Translations under genes and position numbers: made by a program
Source of the DNA: Microbacterium stercoris
GTDB lineage: Bacteria > Actinomycetota > Actinomycetes > Actinomycetales > Microbacteriaceae
Assembly: GCF_017592545.1 (NCBI RefSeq)
Contig: NZ_JAGFOA010000007.1
Coordinates: 149,442-213,441, forward strand
Reading direction: 5' to 3'
DNA: 64,000 bases
Shown here: positions 56,304 through 64,000 of the stretch, in pieces
How the letters are laid out: every line of letters starts with the position of its first letter
How positions within the stretch are numbered: position 1 is the first letter of the stretch
The notes under the pieces: generated by a model
Told to the model about the DNA's origin: nothing
Databases searched by the model: none
The model's input: only the letters and a program-made list of their open reading frames with translations

Positions 56304-56321
56304 GTGTCCCGACCGGCCACG

Positions 56322-56327
56322 TAGACT
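56322..56327 (+). promoter_or_regulatory. -10 element of wbpI
   Basis: TAGACT ends 8 bases before GTG 56336, a leaderless arrangement. Confidence 0.42.
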
Positions 56328-56335
56328 CGGTCGAC

Positions 56336-57400
56336 GTGAAGATCCTGAGTGTTGTCGGTGCCCGTCCTCAGTTCGTCAAGCTCGCCCCGATCGACAAGGC
56401 CGCGCGTGCGGCGGGGGTGGAGCACGTGATCGTGCACACGGGTCAGCACTATGACCCGATGCTGTCGGACGTGTTCTTCACGGAGCTGGGCATCTCGGCC
56501 CCGGATGTGCATCTGGGTGTCGGCTCGGGTTCGCACGGTGTGCAGACGGGGGCGATGCTGGGGGCGCTGGATGCGGTGTTCGATGAGCACCGTCCCGACT
56601 GGGTGCTGGTGTACGGCGACACGAACTCGACGGTGGCCGCCGCGCTCAGCGCGGTGAAGCTGCACATCCCGGTCGCGCATCTGGAGGCGGGTCTTCGCAG
56701 CTTCAACCGCCGTATGCCCGAGGAGCACAACCGTGTGCTCACCGACCATGCCGCCGACGTGCTGCTGGCTCCGACGCAGGTGGCGGTGGATCATCTCGCC
56801 ACCGAGGGCCTGGCCGATCGCACGGTGCTGGTGGGGGATGTGATGACCGATGTGCTGTTCGAGCAGCGTGATGCGCTGCCGGAGGGCCCGTCCAAGCTCG
56901 CCGCCGAGCTGGGTCTGGAGCCGGGGTCGTTCTACGTGTCGACGATCCACCGTGCGGAGAGCACGGATGACCCGGCTCGTCTGGCGGAGATCGCAGGCGC
57001 CCTGTCGGGGCTGGACAAGCCGGTGATCCTGCTGGCTCACCCGCGTGTGGTGGCCAAGGCGGCGGCGCACGGCATCGATCTGGCGCAGGGCACGCTGCAT
57101 GTGCACGCGCCGCTGGCGTATGCGGATCTGCTGGCGGCCGTGCTGGACAGCGCTGGTGTGGTGACCGATTCGGGTGGCCTGCAGAAGGAGGCGTTCCTGC
57201 TGCGGGTGCCGTGCACCACGGTGCGCACCGAGACCGAGTGGGTCGAGACGGTGGCACTGGGCTGGAACGTGCTGGCCCTGACGGCGGAGGAGATCGCGGC
57301 CGGCGTGACGCGCCCGCGTCCGGCGGACACGGATGAGGCCCCGTACGGCGACGGACACGCGGCCGAGCGCGTTGTGCGGGAACTGATCGACCGGGCCTGA
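56336..57400 (+). CDS. wbpI: UDP-N-acetylglucosamine 2-epimerase family, probably UDP-GlcNAc3NAcA 2-epimerase
   Basis: A 354-aa GT-B-fold epimerase: VVGARPQFVKLAPIDKAARA, HTGQHYDPMLSDVFF, GDTNSTVAAALSAVKL, HLEAGLRSFNRRMPEEHNR, STIHRAESTDDPARL and TDSGGLQKEAFLL. WecB-type UDP-GlcNAc epimerases share these, but with WbpB, WbpD and WbpE in the same locus the diacetamido-uronate substrate is likelier, giving UDP-ManNAc3NAcA. Most of the gene shows the same GGT/CGT-rich codon choice as wbpE, unlike its neighbours. Confidence 0.85.
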   Translation: MKILSVVGARPQFVKLAPIDKAARAAGVEHVIVHTGQHYDPMLSDVFFTELGISAPDVHLGVGSGSHGVQTGAMLGALDAVFDEHRPDWVLVYGDTNSTVAAALSAVKLHIPVAHLEAGLRSFNRRMPEEHNRVLTDHAADVLLAPTQVAVDHLATEGLADRTVLVGDVMTDVLFEQRDALPEGPSKLAAELGLEPGSFYVSTIHRAESTDDPARLAEIAGALSGLDKPVILLAHPRVVAKAAAHGIDLAQGTLHVHAPLAYADLLAAVLDSAGVVTDSGGLQKEAFLLRVPCTTVRTETEWVETVALGWNVLALTAEEIAAGVTRPRPADTDEAPYGDGHAAERVVRELIDRA

Positions 57401-57469
57401 GGGAGCGTGCCCATCGCGCGACGCAGCCGACGGCTGGGACATCGCTCCGACCGAAGCGGTGCGCCGGGT

Positions 57470-57475
57470 TATCGT
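57470..57475 (+). promoter_or_regulatory. -10 element of the first CWB2 gene
   Basis: TATCGT ends 6 bases before ATG 57482. Confidence 0.42.
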
Positions 57476-57481
57476 CCCCTT

Positions 57482-59011
57482 ATGAGACGAATCGCCGCGA
57501 TCGCCGCTGTCGTGGCTCTCGTCACCTTCGGCATCGCGGCTCCGGCGTCCGCCGCGCTGCCGGGAGAGACGACCCGGCTCGCGGGCGCCGATCGCTACGC
57601 GACCTCGGCCAGGATCTCCTTCACCTACGCGCCGTCGGTCGCGGTCGCCTATGTGGCGAACGGCCTGGAGTTCCCGGATGCGCTGAGCGCGGCACCCGCG
57701 GCCGCGGCGCAGCGCGGGCCGCTGCTGCTCACCAGCGCGACATCGCTTCCCGCCGTGGTGGCGGAGGAGCTGCGGCGACTCAAGCCCCAGAAGATCGTTG
57801 TGGTCGGCGGTACGGGGGCGGTCTCCGATGCCGTGTATCGCCAGCTGGCCGCGATCCAGCCGAACATCCGACGCGACGCCGGTGCCGACCGCTACGCGAC
57901 CTCGAGGATCGTGAACGAGCGCGCCTTCCCTCAGGGTGCCGCGGTCACGTACGTGGCGACCGGGCGCGCCTTCCCCGATGCCCTCAGCGCCTCGGCGGCC
58001 GCCGGCAGTCTCCGGGGAGCCGTTGTGCTCGTGGACGGAACCCGGCCCTCGGTCGACGACCCGACCCGGGCGCTCGTGAGCGCCCTCGGCTCCACGCAGA
58101 TCCGCGTGGTCGGCGGTACGGGGGTGCTGACGGCCGGCATCGCGACCCAGCTCGCCACGATCGCCCCGGTCCTGCGCCTCTCCGGAACCGATCGCTATCA
58201 GACATCCGTGGCGATCAGCCAGCAGGCCTTCCCGACGGCCACCGAGGTCAGCTTCGCCGTGGGCACGCAGTTCGCCGATGCCCTGGCCGGTGCGGCCTTC
58301 TCCGGCAATCGCCGAGCCCCTCTGATCGTCACCCCACCCGCGTGCCTCCCGGCGGCCACGCTCGCCCTCGTCAAGAAGTGGTCGCCCCGCCACCGCTGGC
58401 TGCTCGGCGGGGTCGCCGTGCTCGGCCAGGGCGTCGAGGACGGCGAGTCCTGCCGGGCCGGCACCAACGAACCGGGGACGGATGTCACCCCCGCGCAGCA
58501 GAAGACCGCCCAGGCGATCATCGCCACGGGCCGTGTCACCGCGAGCGGGGAGTCGTACGAGCAGCTCCGCGCCTACGCGAACGGGGTGATCCGGACGCAC
58601 ACGATCGACGGCGTCGCCCGAGAGTGCCTGGTGGACAACGCGATCCTCTCCACGCTGAAGAAGATCGTCGTCGATCGCGGCTACCGGCTCGGCTTGTGGT
58701 CGCTCAACCGGTACTGCGTCGGCGATGCGACCTCCGGCGCGGGATCGGCCAGCTATCACTACCAGCGCGGCGGGGGCCACGCGATCGACATCCGCACCGT
58801 GAACGGCGTCACCACCACCGGGAAGACCCCTGCCGAGCGCGCGCTCATCACCGACCTGCTCGTCGCCATGCCGACGCCCGCGGGGCTCGGGCAGTACCAA
58901 TGCCGCAGCGAGGATCCGCTGACGATGCCGCCGGGCTGGGTGCAGTTCCAGGACTCCTGCGACCACCTGCACGTCGAGTACCGGGGCCTCACCCAGCCGC
59001 CGCTGCCGTGA
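57482..59011 (+). CDS. Secreted CWB2 wall-binding protein with a metallopeptidase-like C-terminal domain
   Basis: A 509-aa exported protein. The signal peptide (1-24) ends near APASAA. Three cell-wall-binding-repeat-2 (CWB2) units follow (about 27-120, 132-220, 232-320) with GADRYATS, FPDALSA and VVVGGTGAVS signatures. The C-terminal domain (340-509) has SYHYQRGGGHAIDI (His426, His433, Asp436) and DSCDHLHVEY (His495, His497), resembling the zinc-site pattern of M15-like peptidoglycan peptidases but with extra residues between His and Asp. Probably a wall-anchored hydrolase or a degenerate sugar/peptide-binding relative. Confidence 0.8.
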   Translation: MRRIAAIAAVVALVTFGIAAPASAALPGETTRLAGADRYATSARISFTYAPSVAVAYVANGLEFPDALSAAPAAAAQRGPLLLTSATSLPAVVAEELRRLKPQKIVVVGGTGAVSDAVYRQLAAIQPNIRRDAGADRYATSRIVNERAFPQGAAVTYVATGRAFPDALSASAAAGSLRGAVVLVDGTRPSVDDPTRALVSALGSTQIRVVGGTGVLTAGIATQLATIAPVLRLSGTDRYQTSVAISQQAFPTATEVSFAVGTQFADALAGAAFSGNRRAPLIVTPPACLPAATLALVKKWSPRHRWLLGGVAVLGQGVEDGESCRAGTNEPGTDVTPAQQKTAQAIIATGRVTASGESYEQLRAYANGVIRTHTIDGVARECLVDNAILSTLKKIVVDRGYRLGLWSLNRYCVGDATSGAGSASYHYQRGGGHAIDIRTVNGVTTTGKTPAERALITDLLVAMPTPAGLGQYQCRSEDPLTMPPGWVQFQDSCDHLHVEYRGLTQPPLP

Positions 59012-59063
59012 CGGGCCCGGCGCGCGGCACGGCGCGGGGCCACAGCTCTGCGATACTTCTTCG

Positions 59064-61331
59064 ATGACGCCCCTGCCGTTGCGTCGCGGTGCCGCGATGC
59101 TGGCCTCCCTTCTCGTCGCCGCGGTCGCCGCGATCCTTCCTGGTCCCGCACACGCCGCGGACGGCCCGGTCGAGGCTTACCTGAACGTCGACCGCACCTC
59201 GATCGTCGCCGCGCCTCTGGGCGACGCGTCGCTCACTGTCAGCACTCCTGGCTGTTCCGCGGGTGTGGACCCCGAGATCTGGGATGGCGATGAGTGGCGA
59301 TTCGTGCCTCCCTACATCCAGATGGAGGTCTCCAATGAGCCGTGCGTCGGTGAGGTTTCGAAGCGCATCGATGTGATGCCGATCCTCGAGAGCTTCCTGC
59401 AGAAGGACCCTCTCCTGCCGGGGACACATCGGCTGCGTTTCGTGATCCGCCCGCGCACCGAGGTGTGGCCACAGGCGCCCTCACCTGTCACCTCGACGGT
59501 GGAGTACACAGGCGCGACGAGCGCCGAGGTCGTTGTGACCATCGAGAAGGAGAAGCCGACCGCCACCCTCGAACCTGTCTTCGGGCAGGCCACGGACGGA
59601 ACGATCTGGATCAAGCGAGGGAGTGCGCTCGATCAGTGGGCTGCGGTCGATGACGTGGTGCCGCCGGTGGATCTCGTGTGGGAGTTCTCGGCCACGGGGA
59701 ACTCGTATACGGAGCTCGAGCGCGTCACCTTCCAGCACGTGTACGCCGCGACGACGAGGTGGTTCCAGAACGCCGCGGCGAACGAGGGTTACTACCGGGT
59801 CCGCACTTTGGGCACGGCCTGGAACGAGCCATCCGTATCGGCGCCTCTGCGGGTACGCCATCTGCCCGTGGTGACGGCGGTGCCCGGGCGGTCGACGGAG
59901 TTGGCGCTCTCGGAGGAGCCCCTCACCATCGACGTCACGATCAGCCCTCGGATGCAGGGAACCATCCATGTCGTCGTACCGCATTGGCGGGATCCCACCC
60001 GCGTGTCGGTGAAGGTCCCGATTGACGGTCGGGCCCAGGTGCAAGTGGATCGGTCGTTCCTGGCCCCGTTGGGCGAGTTCGCTGTCGATTTCACGTCCTC
60101 GGAGGGTGTCACCGTTCAGAGCGCGCCCTTCGTCGTCACCTTCATCGACGTCGGTCAGCCGACGATCCTCGGCCGCCCGAAGACCGGCGCGACAGTGTCG
60201 GTCGGCGGCCTGGACAAATGGCCGAGCGGGTCGAAGCTCACCTACCAGTGGTTCCACGGGGGCCCGAACGATCGAAAGCCCATCGCCGGGGCGACGTCGC
60301 CCACGTACCGTCTGACGACCGACGACGCGGGGAAGAGCCTGACGGTGCTGGTGAACGGCGTGCTCCCCACGGGAACCACCGGTGCTGTCCGCAGCAAGGA
60401 GCTCCTGGTGCAGCCGAACTACGGGCCCTATCGCCTCGCGGGAGCTGATCGCTTCGAGACCGCGGTGGCCGCGAGCGGCGGGTTCGGCACCCAACCCGTG
60501 GTGTACATCGCCAATGGCTTCGATTTCCCTGATGCGCTCTCCGGAGCAGCCGCGGCGGGCATCGAGAAGGGGTCGATTCTGCTCACCGCCCGTGATTTCC
60601 TGCCCTACGCCACGTCGTTGGCCACGAGGAACCTGGCTCCGAAGCGAATCGTTGTGCTCGGTGGCACGGGGGCGGTGTCGAACGATGTCGTCGCGTGGCT
60701 CCGGCGCGAGAACCCCTCTGCGTCCGTTGAGCGGATCGCCGGACCGGATCGCTACGCGACAGCGGCGGCGGTCTCCCGCGCCAGGTTCGCACCGGGCGTG
60801 CCTGTCGCGTATGTCGCGAGCGGCACGGCTTTCCCCGATGCCCTCTCCGGCGCCGTGGCGGCGATCGCCGACGGCGGTCCGATGCTGCTGGTCGGTGAGA
60901 ACGTCCCCGGCGCGGTGGCGACCGAGCTCACGCGGCTGAAGCCGCAGCGGATCGTGGTGCTCGGGGGCCCCGGCGCCGTGTCCGAGGGTGTGCGATCGCA
61001 GCTGACGCCGTACGCGGTGAGCGGTCGGGTCGACCGCATCGCGGGTGCAGACCGATTCGAGACCTCGCTCGAGATCTCCCGGTCCGTTTTCGAACCCGGG
61101 GCCGGTGACGTCTATCTCGCGAACGGACGGGACTTCCCCGATGCGCTCTCCGCGGCGTCGACGACGGGAACCTCTCCCGGCTCGGTGCTCCTCGTGGACG
61201 GGCGGACCATGACCGAGGCGCTGTGCGCGGAGATCTATCGACTGGATCCGCGCCGGGTGACCGCGGTCGGCGGAACGTCGTCGGTCAGTGAGGAACTGCT
61301 GCTCGCCGCTGGCCAGTGCAGGGTGAAGTGA
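59064..61331 (+). CDS. Large secreted CWB2 protein with Ig-like domains
   Basis: A 755-aa exported protein. The signal peptide (1-32) ends APGPAHAAD-like near PAHAAD. A long extracellular part (33-455) contains beta-rich modules, the last an Ig-like bacterial repeat (about 365-450; GSKLTYQWFHGGPNDR, IAGATSPTYRLTTDDAG). Three CWB2 repeats fill 456-755 (YRLAGADRFETAV, ERIAGPDRYATAA, DRIAGADRFETSL). No catalytic domain is recognised, so a surface adhesin or structural protein is likely. The acyltransferase gene overlaps its stop (GTGA), linking the two by translation. Confidence 0.82.
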   Translation: MTPLPLRRGAAMLASLLVAAVAAILPGPAHAADGPVEAYLNVDRTSIVAAPLGDASLTVSTPGCSAGVDPEIWDGDEWRFVPPYIQMEVSNEPCVGEVSKRIDVMPILESFLQKDPLLPGTHRLRFVIRPRTEVWPQAPSPVTSTVEYTGATSAEVVVTIEKEKPTATLEPVFGQATDGTIWIKRGSALDQWAAVDDVVPPVDLVWEFSATGNSYTELERVTFQHVYAATTRWFQNAAANEGYYRVRTLGTAWNEPSVSAPLRVRHLPVVTAVPGRSTELALSEEPLTIDVTISPRMQGTIHVVVPHWRDPTRVSVKVPIDGRAQVQVDRSFLAPLGEFAVDFTSSEGVTVQSAPFVVTFIDVGQPTILGRPKTGATVSVGGLDKWPSGSKLTYQWFHGGPNDRKPIAGATSPTYRLTTDDAGKSLTVLVNGVLPTGTTGAVRSKELLVQPNYGPYRLAGADRFETAVAASGGFGTQPVVYIANGFDFPDALSGAAAAGIEKGSILLTARDFLPYATSLATRNLAPKRIVVLGGTGAVSNDVVAWLRRENPSASVERIAGPDRYATAAAVSRARFAPGVPVAYVASGTAFPDALSGAVAAIADGGPMLLVGENVPGAVATELTRLKPQRIVVLGGPGAVSEGVRSQLTPYAVSGRVDRIAGADRFETSLEISRSVFEPGAGDVYLANGRDFPDALSAASTTGTSPGSVLLVDGRTMTEALCAEIYRLDPRRVTAVGGTSSVSEELLLAAGQCRVK

Positions 61332-62383
61332 GCGCGCAGACGCCCCCGGCGCGGGAGTGGTCGCTCGACATCCTGCGCGTGATCGCCATCGCGGGCGTGG
61401 TGTCGATCCACACCTTCGGCAACGTCGTCGTCGATCCGGCCGTGCACGGATCTGCTCGCTGGTGGTACGCGGTCATCATGGATGCCGGCTTCGTCTGGGC
61501 GGTGCCGGTGTTCGTGATGATCAGCGGCGCGCTGATCCTGGCCCCGCGACAGCATGAGCGCGGTCCGGCCTGGTTCTACCGCCGACGCCTGCTGAGGCTC
61601 GCCCCGGCCTTCGTGTTCTGGCCGATCTTCTACGTCGTTGTGGTGCGCGTGCTGATGCTCGGCCAGCACTTCAGCCCCTCGGCGTGGGTCGCGATGTTCG
61701 TCGACGGCAAGACCTACTCGCAGCTGTACTTCCTCTGGCTGATCGTCGGGCTGTACGCGGTCGCGCCCGTCTTGGCGGCGTTCCTGCGCGAGGGGGGACG
61801 CCGTCGGGCGCTGATGCTCGCCGCGTGCGTGCTGGCGGCGACGACCCTCACCTGGGCTTCGGCGTCGCTGCTCACGTACCTGGGGCACCCGCGGCCCATG
61901 ACGCTCATCTCGCTCACGCAGTGGGTGCCGTACGTGGGGTACTTCGTCGCCGGATGGGCCCTCGCACAGGTGAGGCTGCGGGGCCTCGCGCTCGCCGCGG
62001 CCGCGGCGGCGACCGCTGCGCTGCTGGCTGGCTATGTGTGGCTCTACGGCACGGCCGATCAGCACCCGCTGCTCGCCGCGGCGCTGCCGAACACCTATCC
62101 GGGGCCGCTTGTTGTGCTCGCCTCGATCGGCATCTTCGTGGTGAGCGCCAGCCTGTTCGCCAAGGTCGCCCCGGGGCCACGCGTCGCCGCCGTGCTGCGT
62201 GAGCTGTCCGATGCGGCGTTCGGCGTCTTCCTCGTGCACTTCGCGATCGTGACCCTGCTGCGCCCCCTGTTCGATCCGGATCACCCCGTGGCGGTCACCG
62301 CGCTGTGGCTCGTGACCCTCGTGCTCTCGTTCGCGGCGGCGATGGTGATGCGGCGGATCCCCGGGGTGCGTCGCCTGGTCTGA
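61328..62383 (+). CDS. Acyltransferase_3 (OafA-type) membrane protein, second copy
   Basis: A 351-aa protein with about ten membrane helices; same landmarks as 55212-56303 (LDILRVIAIAGVVSIHTFGN with His, FYRRRLLRLAPAFVFWPIFY, FGVFLVHFAIVTLL). GTG 61328 overlaps the CWB2 gene stop. Likely O-acylates the wall polymer or the glycan on a surface protein; the acyl donor is unknown. Confidence 0.87.
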   Translation: MSAQTPPAREWSLDILRVIAIAGVVSIHTFGNVVVDPAVHGSARWWYAVIMDAGFVWAVPVFVMISGALILAPRQHERGPAWFYRRRLLRLAPAFVFWPIFYVVVVRVLMLGQHFSPSAWVAMFVDGKTYSQLYFLWLIVGLYAVAPVLAAFLREGGRRRALMLAACVLAATTLTWASASLLTYLGHPRPMTLISLTQWVPYVGYFVAGWALAQVRLRGLALAAAAAATAALLAGYVWLYGTADQHPLLAAALPNTYPGPLVVLASIGIFVVSASLFAKVAPGPRVAAVLRELSDAAFGVFLVHFAIVTLLRPLFDPDHPVAVTALWLVTLVLSFAAAMVMRRIPGVRRLV

Positions 62384-62494
62384 GGACGCGGGCGGCTCGC
62401 GCCTATTCAGCCGCCGCCGCGCTCGTCGGTTGATTTCGCCGATCCGGGTCGCGCGGTTCCCGTGGCGAACGCGCGCGCGTGGTAACAGTGAGCC

Positions 62495-63967
62495 ATGAAA
62501 CGTTTTCTCGTGGGCATCAGCGTCGCCGCCCTCCTTGTGCTCGGAGTGGGGATCCCGGCGCGAGCCGCCCTTCCCGGTGAGGTCGATCGCCTCGCCGGCG
62601 CCGATCGGTATTCGACCTCGGTTGCGATCAGCCAGCAGTATTCGGCCGGAGTCCCGGTGGTGTACATCGCCGCAGGAACGGCCTTCCCCGACGGGCTGAG
62701 CGCGGCCCCGGCCGCAGCGGCGCAGGGGGGACCGCTGCTTCTGACCGCGCCGAACCAGCTGCCCGCCGTCGTCCGAGACGAGCTGCTGCGACTTCAGCCG
62801 CAGAAGATCGTGGTGGTGGGGGGAACGGGGGCCGTCTCCGCGGGCGTCTACGCGCAGCTGGCGGGCATCCAGCCGGAGATCCGTCGCGATGCGGGAGCGG
62901 ACCGCTATGCGACCTCCCGCATCGTCAACGAGCGCGCCTTCCCGAACGGCGCCTCGGTGGTCTACATCGCGAGCGGGCGTGACTTCCCCGATGCGCTGAG
63001 CTCCTCGGCCGCGGCGGGGAGCATGGGCGGTGCCGTGCTGCTGCTCGATGGCCGCAAGCCCCAGGTCGATGGCGGCCTCGCCGAGCTGATCGGCACCTTC
63101 GGGCCCGAGCAGATCCGGGTGGCGGGAGGCACCGGCGCGGTGTCCGCCGGCATCGCGAGTCATCTTGCGCAGTGGGCCCCGGTCATCCGTCTCGCGGGCA
63201 AGGACCGATACGAGACGTCTGTCGCGATCAGCGCGAACGCCTTCCCGAATGCGACCGATGTGAGTTTCGCGGCGGGCACGGGGTTCGCGGACGCGCTGGC
63301 GGGCGCGGCCTTCGCCGGCCGGCGCGGCGCGCCGCTGCTGGTCACCGCCGGCACCTGCCTCACACGCTCGGCCGCAGACCTCGTCACGCAATGGGCACCC
63401 GCACAGCGGTGGATCTTCGGAGGCGCCGGGGTCGTCAAGGCCGGTGTCGTCTACGGCACGATCTGCAACCCCGCGCCCGCCTTCACGGCTCCGGACGGCC
63501 TGATCGTGGGACAGCAGGTGGCCACGGGCACCTACGTCTCCGCGGCCCGGTCCTTCCCCTGCTCGTGGGTTCACCTGAACTCCCTGAATCCGTCGCCGGA
63601 CAGCGTGGTGACGGGCTATGAGAGCACCGGGCAGAAGATCGTCACGATCACCGAGGACAACTACGGCTTCGCCTCCGACTGCGCTCTCTGGCGACCGATC
63701 CAGCAGGCGCCGGAGCTCGCCGGCGGCGTCATCCCCGGCGAGGGCGTCTTCCTCACGGGCCACCAGTTCGAGCCCGGGACCTACCGCTCGATCGTCCCGC
63801 CCGGTGACGGGTGCTACTGGGAGACGATGTCCGGCTTCGAGTGGCTCCTCGAGGAGACGATGGACTCCGGTGCGGCGGCGGCTGGCGCCGAGGTGACCGT
63901 CGACATCACGGCGGACGAGACGGGCTTCCTCACGTCGGGCTGCGGCACCTGGACCCGGATCGGCTGA
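62495..63967 (+). CDS. Secreted CWB2 wall-binding protein, third copy
   Basis: A 490-aa exported protein. The signal peptide (1-24) ends near PARAA. Three CWB2 repeats (about 27-120, 135-220, 235-325) are very close to those of 57482-59011 (QKIVVVGGTGAVSAGVYAQL, RRDAGADRYATSRIVNERAF). The C-terminal part (345-490) carries two related modules of about 70 aa, each with a GTY-x-S turn and paired Cys (ATGTYVSAARSFPCSW; EPGTYRSIVPPGDGCYW), unlike the His-rich tail of the first copy. Role: wall-anchored protein with an unknown C-terminal function. Confidence 0.82.
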   Translation: MKRFLVGISVAALLVLGVGIPARAALPGEVDRLAGADRYSTSVAISQQYSAGVPVVYIAAGTAFPDGLSAAPAAAAQGGPLLLTAPNQLPAVVRDELLRLQPQKIVVVGGTGAVSAGVYAQLAGIQPEIRRDAGADRYATSRIVNERAFPNGASVVYIASGRDFPDALSSSAAAGSMGGAVLLLDGRKPQVDGGLAELIGTFGPEQIRVAGGTGAVSAGIASHLAQWAPVIRLAGKDRYETSVAISANAFPNATDVSFAAGTGFADALAGAAFAGRRGAPLLVTAGTCLTRSAADLVTQWAPAQRWIFGGAGVVKAGVVYGTICNPAPAFTAPDGLIVGQQVATGTYVSAARSFPCSWVHLNSLNPSPDSVVTGYESTGQKIVTITEDNYGFASDCALWRPIQQAPELAGGVIPGEGVFLTGHQFEPGTYRSIVPPGDGCYWETMSGFEWLLEETMDSGAAAAGAEVTVDITADETGFLTSGCGTWTRIG

Positions 63968-64000
63968 GCCCGCATCCGCATCCGCATCGCGCCGGCCCCC

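Noticed and set aside
55793..58972. A 1059-codon minus-strand open frame
   Set aside because: Lies antisense to the acyltransferase, wbpI and first CWB2 genes, all of which have clear family motifs; composition is Arg/Gly/His-rich as in shadow frames.

Overview
The window is high-GC DNA, almost fully coding, from an actinobacterium. Codon use is nearly all G/C-ending. Promoters, leaderless starts, an acyl-CoA carboxylase with an epsilon subunit, CWB2 wall-binding proteins and the overall gene content suggest Microbacteriaceae, most likely Microbacterium or a close relative. That placement is an inference, since no rRNA is present. Much of the backbone follows the order known around Mycobacterium tuberculosis Rv3308 to Rv3267: phosphosugar mutase, purine nucleoside phosphorylase, LpdA-like flavoprotein, accA3, maf, accE/accD5, birA, PH-domain protein, purK, purE and an LCP protein. 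A leucine-catabolism cluster sits inside that order.

Region 1 (1-7720, minus strand) is a homoprotocatechuate meta-cleavage operon, read leftward from a promoter and operator at 7679-7717. It encodes a FAH-RraA fusion (HpaG-like), a GntR regulator, HpaE, HpaD, HpaH, HpaI and a succinate-semialdehyde dehydrogenase cut by the window edge. Together they turn 3,4-dihydroxyphenylacetate into pyruvate and succinate. Region 2 (7786-8646) holds a small unknown protein, a Met/Cys-rich copper-storage-like protein and a 19-bp tandem repeat. Region 3 (8673-12762) has the phosphosugar mutase, PNP and the LpdA-like flavoprotein.

Region 4 (12981-22634, plus strand) is a tightly coupled nine-gene operon: branched-chain 2-oxoacid dehydrogenase E1a/E1b/E2, methylcrotonyl-CoA carboxylase subunits AccD1 and AccA1, a MaoC-fold hydratase, a CitE-like lyase and an acyl-CoA dehydrogenase. 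It closes with a strong hairpin. Region 5 (22651-35574) contains AccA3, Maf, a TrmA-family methyltransferase lacking its Fe-S cysteines, a Pr6Pr membrane protein, a response regulator/histidine kinase/degenerate partner triad, AccE-AccD5, BirA, a PH-domain protein, PurK and PurE.

Region 6 (35588-63967) is a cell-surface polysaccharide locus. It includes an LCP polymer ligase, a DUF6541 polytopic protein, nine glycosyltransferase-like genes, DUF2304, WbpD/WbpE/WbpB and a distant WbpI for a UDP-ManNAc3NAcA-type sugar, a PglK/MsbA-like ABC flippase, two acyltransferase_3 proteins and three secreted CWB2 proteins. The arrangement suggests that the wall polymer and the proteins that bind it are encoded together. 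Two tiny leaderless ORFs precede membrane-transport or assembly genes in this locus, with stop/start overlap. No rRNA, tRNA, CRISPR array, IS element or prophage was seen.
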